Below, piece after piece: positions 57,331 through 64,000 of a stretch of DNA of 64,000 nucleotides. The notes under the pieces were generated by a model that worked only from the letters and a program-made list of their open reading frames with translations, was not told the DNA's origin and searched no databases. Position 1 is the first letter of the stretch. Each line of letters starts with the position of its first letter. Made by a program: the position numbers and the translations under genes. The DNA lies in contig WWBZ02000040.1 of the NCBI GenBank assembly GCA_011503125.2, positions 1,240,001 through 1,304,000 on the forward strand. Reading direction: 5' to 3'. The DNA comes from Botryosphaeria dothidea (lineage: Eukaryota > Ascomycota > Dothideomycetes > Botryosphaeriales > Botryosphaeriaceae).

Positions 57331-57479
57331 TACTATAGTTTTCTATTCTTACTTCCCTCGCGTCTTCGAATCTTAGAATACTCTCGTTTTTACCTTTAAA
57401 ACCCCGTACCCTATAGCCCCGTGCTATAGATCTTAGAAAACGCCCGCTCCTTATCCTTAAATCAGTAGTTAATAATAAA

Positions 57480-58144
57480 ATCGAAACCTCGGCTATGTTA
57501 GACTCTAGTGCCTCGTCCCTTTTTGTAGATAATGCCTTTATTATATCTTATTCGATCCCTACACGCCAAAAACCCCGAGCTAAATCCCTCGAACTCGCGG
57601 ATAGATCCATCGCCGGACGGATTACCCACGAGGCCGACCTTTAACTTAATATTAATTAATATTAGGAACTAGTTACCTTCTAAGTAACTAAGCTAGGTTA
57701 ATACCCTATTATTCTTAGAAAACCGTGGCTAGAAAGACACGATCCACATATCCTCTGGTTAAAGAATACGATTACCTTCGCCTCCCCCTTTTATTAAGCA
57801 AATTGCTTACCTACCCGCCAACCTACGACTACACTTTCCCCCTCGCCTTCCGATTCGCCCTCGATCTCTTACGCTACGGTATCCTACGCCGCCCTTACTC
57901 GTTACGTACAACGGGATAAGACTAAGATATACGCCGTATCGATTAAGGAGATTTAAGAACACCTCGATAACCTTAAAAATACGGAAGAACAAACCCTAGA
58001 ATAAGAACTCGAAGCCCTCCGCTCACGAATCCCCGCTCGATTCTACTATCTACTTCCCTTCTTTACGAAGAAAGAGGCCGATAAGCTTCCCCCACATCGA
58101 TATATTAATTATAAGATTTCGCTAGAAGAGGGCAAGAAACCCCT
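57480..58144 (+). pseudogene. Gypsy-2 protease and start of polymerase, broken
   Basis: MLDSSASSLFVD near 57500 is a retropepsin active-site motif (usual form DSGA; here Ser replaces Gly by a G-to-A change). The frame continues with TAG/TAA stops through KPWLERHDPHI near 57720 to EEGKKP at 58144, where the solo LTR interrupts it. The protease would cut the polyprotein. Confidence 0.75.
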
Positions 58145-58622
58145 TGTAACGAGCGGGCCTCTACCTCTAAGGATCTAAATACTAAAGAGGGTGGAAACCT
58201 ATCGAAGGGTTTTCCTTAAGTGGGTATAAGAAGAGGTACGTAAGGAACGAGTAGACGACTGAAGACTGAGTACTACGTGCGAAGGCCTTGTTACTAATAG
58301 AGTCTAAATTCTATTGTAAAGTTGACTACGGAGGTCAAAGCTATCTAAGGAGTGTGGTTTATATATACGTAGGAGATTGTCTATAATCTATGTGCTTAGT
58401 TAATAGAGCGCGATTAGTTGGCCTTGGCAACTAATCGAGGGTTGCTAACTGAGCGTACCAGCTTAGTTGGCTCTATCTGCTCAGTTGGCCTTGGCAACTA
58501 AGCGGGTGGGTCCAACTGATCGCGAGGGTCACGTGACCTCGGATCCTTATGACTCCGACTTCTGACGTTCCCTGCGGGGCTAATCCTTAACTTCCTTAAC
58601 CTGTGGAGGCTGCGCCGTAACA
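58145..58622 (+). mobile_element. Solo LTR, clean, inserted in Gypsy-2
   Basis: 478 bp starting TGTAACG and ending CGTAACA, with the 5-bp target duplication CCCCT at 58140-58144 and 58623-58627. It is nearly free of RIP changes inside mutated Gypsy-2 sequence. It holds two near-identical copies of a GTTGGCCTTGGCAACTAA stretch (58428 and 58486 area). No internal region or partner LTR exists, so a full element inserted and then lost its body by LTR-LTR recombination. The strand is arbitrary. Confidence 0.85.
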
Positions 58623-58627
58623 CCCCT

Positions 58628-59766
58628 ATTCGGCCCTCTCTACTTAATATCCGACTTAGAGCTTAAGGCTCTACGTAAATACCTTAATAAGAACCTTAAG
58701 AAAGGTTTTATTCGGCCCTTATTCTCGTTCTCTACGTCCCCTATTCTCTTTATTAAGAAACTAGGTGGCGGCCTTCGTTTTTGTGTGGATTATCGCGAAC
58801 TAAATACTATTACGAAAAAGAACCGTTATCTACTTCCCTTAGTTAACGAGACTCTCCGTTAACTTTAGGGCTCTTATATTTTTACTCGACTCGACCTTCG
58901 CGGTACTTATAACCTTATTCGAATTAAGGAAGACTCCGAATACTTAACCGCCTTTAGGACTCGCTATAGCCTATACGAATATCTTATTATACCCTTTAGC
59001 CTTACGAATACGCCTACTACCTACTAATAATTCGTTAACGATACGCTACGTAAATATCTCGACCGCTAGTACGTCGTCTATCTAGATAATATTCTTATCT
59101 ACTCGGAAACCGAGGAGGAGTACTACGAATACGTCCGATTAGTTCTCGAAAAACTCTATAAAGCAGGCCTATACGTTAAAGGCGAAAAATATAACTTCTA
59201 TACGACTTCGACTACGTTTCTTAGCTTCGTTATCTCTCTAGACGGTATCTCTATAAACCTAGCTAAGGTAGCCGCCGTAAGAGACTAGGAGACTTCTCGC
59301 TTAGTTAAAGATCTTTAATCGTTTCTTAGCTTTATAAACTTTTACTAAAGATTTATTAAAGAATACTCTCGAAAAGCTAGAGCTCTCTTTAGGCTCCTAG
59401 CTAAGAATATTCGTTTTACTTAGGAAAAAGAGTAGGATAAGGTATTTACTTATCTTAAGGAAGCCTTCTACTCTTATCTAATCCTCTAATACTTCGACCC
59501 CTAACTCGAAACTATTCTTAAAACCGACTTATCCGACTTTATTATCTTCGTAATTTTATTCTAATAGGTAACCTACGATAATAGTAGAAGAATTCTATAT
59601 TCTATCGCCTACTACTCTCGGAAAATAACCTCCGTAGAGTAGAACTACGGTATTAGAGATAAGAAACTCTTAGCTATTATAGAAGCCCTAAAGAAATATC
59701 GTTCTCTCGTTATTAACCTCTCTTCGCTACTTCTTATTCTTTATAAGATAGTAAAGCCGAAATAAT
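58628..59766 (+). pseudogene. Gypsy-2 reverse transcriptase and RNase H, broken
   Basis: The plus frame, read through stops, gives [45 protein letters not shown] and YLDNILIYSE near 59080, where the second catalytic Asp of YLDD is Asn through a G-to-A change. RNase H follows with LKTDLSDF near 59520 and AYYSRKI near 59615. This is a Gypsy polymerase. It is cut off at 59766 by the Gypsy-3 LTR. Confidence 0.85.
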
Positions 59767-59976
59767 AGTATTACTTTTAACTAAAAATCTATATATAAGA
59801 AGAAAGAAAAGAGAGTCTAGAAAGAGAGGGCGAAGGGTAAATATACCTAGTCGCTTAGCGCTGGGCCCGTATCCTAGTATCTAACCGAGTTATCCTTAGT
59901 ATAGCTAGGGCCTCTAGTTACTATTAAGTATCTATCTAGTTGCCTAGGGTAGTAGCGCTTAAGGGGCCTAATACTA
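59766..59976 (-). repeat. Gypsy-3 LTR (3' in element orientation)
   Basis: A 211-bp segment with perfect 8-bp inverted termini TAGTATTA/TAATACTA, next to a CCCCCCTCTTCTCT run that is a polypurine tract on the minus strand. The partner LTR is outside the window, so the limits rest on the termini and the tract. Confidence 0.65.
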
Positions 59977-61491
59977 CCCCCCTCTTCTCTAAGCGAGGTC
60001 TACTAAGCTTCTTAAAAAATTCGGGTAGCTTAGGCGCGTTCTTATAGTATACGTAGTACTTACGGATTTTATTAGGAGTATTCTTATAGTTACCCTAGTA
60101 TTACTATAGGGGATTAGAGTTTTACTCGTCCTAGTTACCTATAAAGGTAATCTTATACTATACTCTATATCTTAAGTTTTAGTAGTCTACTACCTCTAGT
60201 ACTTCCTACTCCTTATAAGTTTTATTCTCGTTCTTATTAAAGATTATATATACTAGGCTAGGCTTCTAGACCTAACCTAAATATAGGTTATCTAGGGTAA
60301 GGTATAGCTTCTAGGGGTAGAATATAGAGAAGATTTCTTTCTCTTATATATAAGGAGGTATAGTAACTTCGTATGCTTTGCCGTTAATTAACCTAGTAAT
60401 TTCCTACGGACTAAGGTTCTTTAGTAAGAGAGACTTACTATTCCGTCCTAGGTTAAAGTCTCGGGCGTTAATAAATACTTTATCGCCTATACGGAAGATA
60501 GGGTATAGCTAGCGGAATTTATCTATATAGCGGGCTTATTCTTCTTATATCTAGGCTAGTTAATCTTAGAGGAAGCTTCTTATAGCATTTAACCTTTTAA
60601 CTAACCGGTCTACCCTAATTACTTCTACTTTTCTAGTGCTCTAGTAGATTTTTATAGGTTCTAAGCTAGTACGTAGATAGAATCCGTTATCTACGAAGAA
60701 TAGCGATATGCTAGTTAATACGCTAATATACGTATTAGCTATAAATTTAGCTTTAGATAGGAAGTCGACCTAGTTATCTTGCGCGTAGTTAATATATATC
60801 CGGAGGTACTTTTTAAGACCTTTAATAGAGCTTTCGCTCTAGCTATTAGTCTAGAGGTAAAATATAGTTAATATTTTAACCTTTACGTTATATCGTTCTA
60901 TAATTTTTCTATAGATATAGGAGTCTATAGCGCTACCTCGGTCGAAGACGATATCTATTAGAAAACCTCGTATATAAAAGAGGCGGCGGTTTAGAACCTC
61001 TACGGTTTCTTTAGTACTTAGCGTTATTATTAGCTCGTAGATCTTTTCCTTAGTTAAACGGTCTATAATAACTAGGTAGTATCGGTATTTCTAATTTCTT
61101 CTAATACATAGCGGTAGTTTTTCCGTAAAGTCTAGAGCTACGTAGAGCTACTTCTACTAGGGGATAGAGAGCGGTCTTAGTAGTTCTTACTTTTACTCTA
61201 AGTATAGCTTATAGCGGCGGCAGTAGTAATAGTTCTTATAGAAACGAGTAATATCTTCCCTTTATCTAGCCTACTAGTAGTTTTCTATAAGCTCCCTATA
61301 TATAGCCTTAGGTCCTAGGTATCCTATAAGTAGTTTTTCGTAGTAATTCTTTAGGAGGCGTAGGCGTAGTAGTTAGTAGTCTAGGATAATAAGCGCGTCT
61401 TTTAGCTATACCTAACTATCTTTTACTAAGAAGTCCTAAATATTTTTCTTATAGCTCTTCCTAATTAAGTAGCTTAGTATACGTCTATCTT

Positions 61492-61506
61492 CTATATTAA
61501 TACTTC
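61492..61506. repeat. Target site duplication of LINE copy 4, left
   Basis: CTATATTAATACTTC recurs exactly at 62315-62329. The first few bases may overlap the LINE tail in the right copy. Confidence 0.9.
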
Positions 61507-62011
61507 AAAGGCAAACTCACTTCTCAACTACTGCCCCTCTACCTACCAGAGTCTCCCGGAGCGAACGAAGCTACGCATAGCATACAGGAACAAGTGGAAG
61601 GAGAGATGGACAAAGTCTACTAGCCAGGGAAGACAAGACAAGCTAGTAGCCCAAAGCACACAGTGGAACCCAAAAATCAGACAAATCCACAGCGAACTAT
61701 CCAAGCCACAGAGCACACTCGCCACCCTACTACGTACAGAGCATATTGGACTAGAGGACTTCCTCTCAAGGCGCAAGGTGCCAGGGCACCCTAGTCCTGC
61801 CTGTCCATGCGGCTGGCATAGACAAACCCCAAAGCATATCCTCCTCTTCTGCCCCCACTTCCAACAGGGCAGGGCACAGATGCTCCAAAGGGCAGGGACC
61901 ACGGACTACTACTCCCTCCTCTCAACAAAGAAGGGGATCAAAGCAGCAACAGACTGGTTCTTACGCCTAGGGCTGCTCAAGCAATTCAGCCTGGCAAGGG
62001 AACTAATATAG
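61507..62011 (+). pseudogene. LINE ORF2 C-terminal fragment, unmutated
   Basis: The end of ORF2 in a clean form, finishing at TAG 62009-62011 after QFSLARELI. It includes CPCGWHRQTPKHILLFCPHF, a Cys/His cluster (C.C...H....H...C..H) typical of the C-terminus of many LINE ORF2 proteins. No start codon belongs to it. It is a truncated remnant. Confidence 0.8.
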
Positions 62012-62314
62012 GAAGATAACCAGGAAGAGGAACTAGGAGGACAACCAGGACCACCAGGACCACTAGGACCCGGACAACTACGAGGATAAGGACTGAAGAG
62101 ATAGGTCTAGCAGGTGAATGTAGGGCTGCCACAGCAGCCGCTACTGGTAAGAAGGAAAAACAAGAACTAGTATAGGATAGCATGCCCAGAGAGAGAGGAG
62201 GGGTTTTTGCCAGGCGAAAAGGTTTTCCCCCTCGTGTAAAATAACTACAGATAGCCAGCCCCGCATGGACCCGTAAGGGAACTATATCGGGAAGAAATGA
62301 ATTTATCTATCTAT
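61507..62314 (+). mobile_element. Tad1-like LINE, copy 4, 5'-truncated and clean
   Basis: The last 808 bp of the LINE, aligned with copy A from about 20150 to its tail, flanked by a 15-bp target duplication. 5' truncation is the usual product of incomplete reverse transcription. It is almost free of RIP changes although it lies inside heavily mutated Gypsy-3, so it inserted later or escaped mutation because it is short. It shows the unmutated form of the ORF2 C-terminus and of the 3' UTR. Confidence 0.92.
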
Positions 62315-62329
62315 CTATATTAATACTTC

Positions 62330-64000
62330 TACGGAGGTCCTAGATTGCCCTATTCTTCTCGTAGGCTTCGCTAATAAGTATATCGAGGTCTTTCTATATA
62401 GCTTCCTAGGTTTCCCGGGCTTTATAGATTTCCTAGGTCTAGTTATCTTCCGGCTCTTAAGAGTCTAACTTCTCCTTCTCTAGGTTATTAGTAGTAAAGA
62501 GGATAGAATTAATAGTAATCTTTATATTAGGTTCTAGGTTTAAGTCCCGAAGTAGTTATTAGAACCGGTATTGCTTCCTTGGGTCGTTAATTTCTTACGG
62601 TAGATCCTACGTTCTCCTTATAAGCGAGTCTAGCTTCTCTTCTTATTTTCCTAGCCGGTAGAAGATAATAAAGTTAAAGGCGGATAGAAATTTAGCCTAG
62701 CGGGCTTAACGGCTAGTTAGTTACTTAGTTATTATAAAATACTCTAGGTTCTTATAATCCGTAAGCACCTTAATAGGCTTATCTATAGAAGTGCTTATAA
62801 GTTCTAGTTCCTAAGTCTTAAAGGAGCGAATAATAACGAGTAGCTCTTTATCGTAGATTATATAGTTATACTTAGTTAAGGATATTTTCTTAGAGAAATA
62901 TACAACTAGTTTAAGTACTCTATCGTGCATCTAAGATAGAATACCTATACTAATAAAGTCTAAGATATCCGTTTTAACCTATATTTTCTTTTTAGGGTTA
63001 AAATATACGAGGATAGGTATAGAGGTAAATACGGCTTATAGCTAATTAAAGGCGGTTTATTTCTTATTATCCTATATAAAGTCCTAGTATCTTATCTTGC
63101 GTTTCCTATTTCTAGTTATAAAGTATTCTTCTTTTATTATCTTAGTAAGGGGGCGTGCTATATAGGAGAAGTTCTTAATAAAGCGGCGGTAGAAATTTAT
63201 AAAGCTAAGAAAGGCTTATACATCCTTTACTAACGTTAGTACCTCCTAATTAATAATAGCTAAGACTTTTTCTAGGTCTATTTCGATTCCGTTTATACTT
63301 ATAATAAGGCCAAGGTATTTAACTAATCTAATATTAAACTCGTATTTATTAAGGTCGAGTTAAAGACCACGGTCCTTTAGTCGTTGGAGGACTTTATTAA
63401 CGTTTTTAGCGTGTTCCTCCTCCTTTTTACTATAGATAAGGATATTATCTAGGTACGCTATATAAAACTTATCTAGATATTCGAGTATAGAATTATTAAT
63501 ATAGCTCTAAAAGATGCCTAGCGTATTATAGAGCCTAAAGGGTATAACTAGGTATTCGTACTAACTAAAGCGAGTATTAAAAGCGGTAAGATACTTATAG
63601 CCTTTCTTAATTCGGATCCGGTTAAAAGTATAGATAACGTCGAGTTTAGTAAAGATCTTAGCCTTACTAAGCTAGGTAAGGGTTTTATTAATATATAGGA
63701 TTAGGTATCGATTCTTCTTAGTAATAGCGTTTAGGGCTCTATAGTTAATATAGACCCTAAGTTCTTCTTCTAGCTTTCTAATAATAAGTAGAGGTACGAT
63801 ATAGTCCGAAGAGCTAGGGCGAATAAACCCTTTTCCGAGATATTCGTTAATATACTTCTTAACCGCTTTATTTTTTTATTAAGATATTAGGCGGTAGCTT
63901 TTTATATAAGAAGGTTTATAGTTAGATTTAAGCTTAATTTTATAGTCTTCTTTCTAGTAAGAAGGGAGTATATCCGCTTCTATCTTATCCTAGAGTTCTT
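62330..64000 (-). pseudogene. Gypsy-3 polymerase region, broken, partial
   Basis: RNase H and reverse transcriptase of Gypsy-3 on the minus strand. The only secure motif is the catalytic YLDN near 63450. Stops of RIP type are frequent in every frame. The region continues past the window edge. Confidence 0.65.

Larger units (their letters stand above)
55315..59766 (+). mobile_element. Gypsy-2 LTR retrotransposon, fragmented
   Basis: Gag (55330-55998), protease (from about 57480) and reverse transcriptase/RNase H (58628-59766) follow in Gypsy order on the plus strand. They are interrupted by mariner 2 (55999-57330) and a solo LTR (58145-58622). The frame rejoins exactly across the solo LTR (GKKP then LFGPLY). 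The left part runs into mariner 1. The right end meets Gypsy-3's LTR at 59766, and neither LTR of Gypsy-2 itself is defined. Gag is only lightly mutated, whereas the polymerase part is heavily mutated. Confidence 0.8.
59766..64000 (-). mobile_element. Gypsy-3 LTR retrotransposon, runs off the window
   Basis: A minus-strand Gypsy whose 3' LTR is at 59766-59976 and whose 5' part lies beyond 64000. The reverse transcriptase reads on the minus strand near 63440-63480 as YIAYLDNILIYS (Asp-to-Asn in the catalytic pair). Integrase and the C-terminal region should occupy about 60.0-61.5 kb and RNase H about 62.5-63.0 kb. A 5'-truncated LINE is inserted at 61507-62314. CA and TG are rare outside that LINE. 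Confidence 0.8.

Overview
The window is nuclear DNA of a filamentous ascomycete (Pezizomycotina). The evidence is short GT-AG introns in fungal-type genes, a fused fatty-acid desaturase/cytochrome b5, and repeats carrying CpA-to-TpA mutation, the signature of repeat-induced point mutation (RIP). A finer placement is not possible from sequence alone. There is a gene-bearing part (1 to about 15.8 kb) and a nested transposon mass (about 15.8 to 64 kb).

Gene part: a four-TM membrane protein (626-1330, -), an arylsulfotransferase-like secretory protein with a C-terminal membrane anchor (2043-4165, -), a delta-9 acyl-CoA desaturase with six exons (6848-8955, +), a four-cysteine small secreted protein (12020-12292, +), an unrecognised 428-residue protein (12803-14089, -) and a RING-finger protein (14724-15746, -). 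No cluster or shared pathway is evident. A short pol III-like unit lies at 10537-10660.

Repeat part: a full-length Tad1-like LINE (15793-20984) sits about 46 bp upstream of the RING protein's probable start codon. Two copies of one Copia element, each 5,372 bp, lie in opposite orientations (21426-26797 and 34236-39607). Two more near-full LINE copies (27585-33361 and 39617-44773) and one 5'-truncated copy (61507-62314) are present. A tRNA-derived SINE, whose 3' end resembles that of the LINE, occurs three times (28033-28651; 45026-52600, split by Gypsy-1; 53256-53860). Three Gypsy elements (45298-52259; 55315-59766; 59766 to the window end), two 1,332-bp Tc1/mariner elements (53983-55314; 55999-57330), a solo LTR (58145-58622) and the 3' end of a second Copia family (33376-33785) complete the mass. 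None of the transposon reading frames looks intact.

Two observations stand out. First, the flanking duplications of the two Copia copies are swapped: GGAAT flanks the unmutated end of each copy and ATATA flanks the mutated end of each. This indicates recombination between the inverted copies, hence an inversion of about 10-15 kb, or an assembly join. Second, the SINE and LINE share a 3' region and a TATC-type tail, as expected for a SINE mobilised by its partner LINE. Mutation load also layers the insertions by age: most of the mass has almost no CA or TG dinucleotides, whereas a few insertions with intact target duplications inside it are nearly clean.
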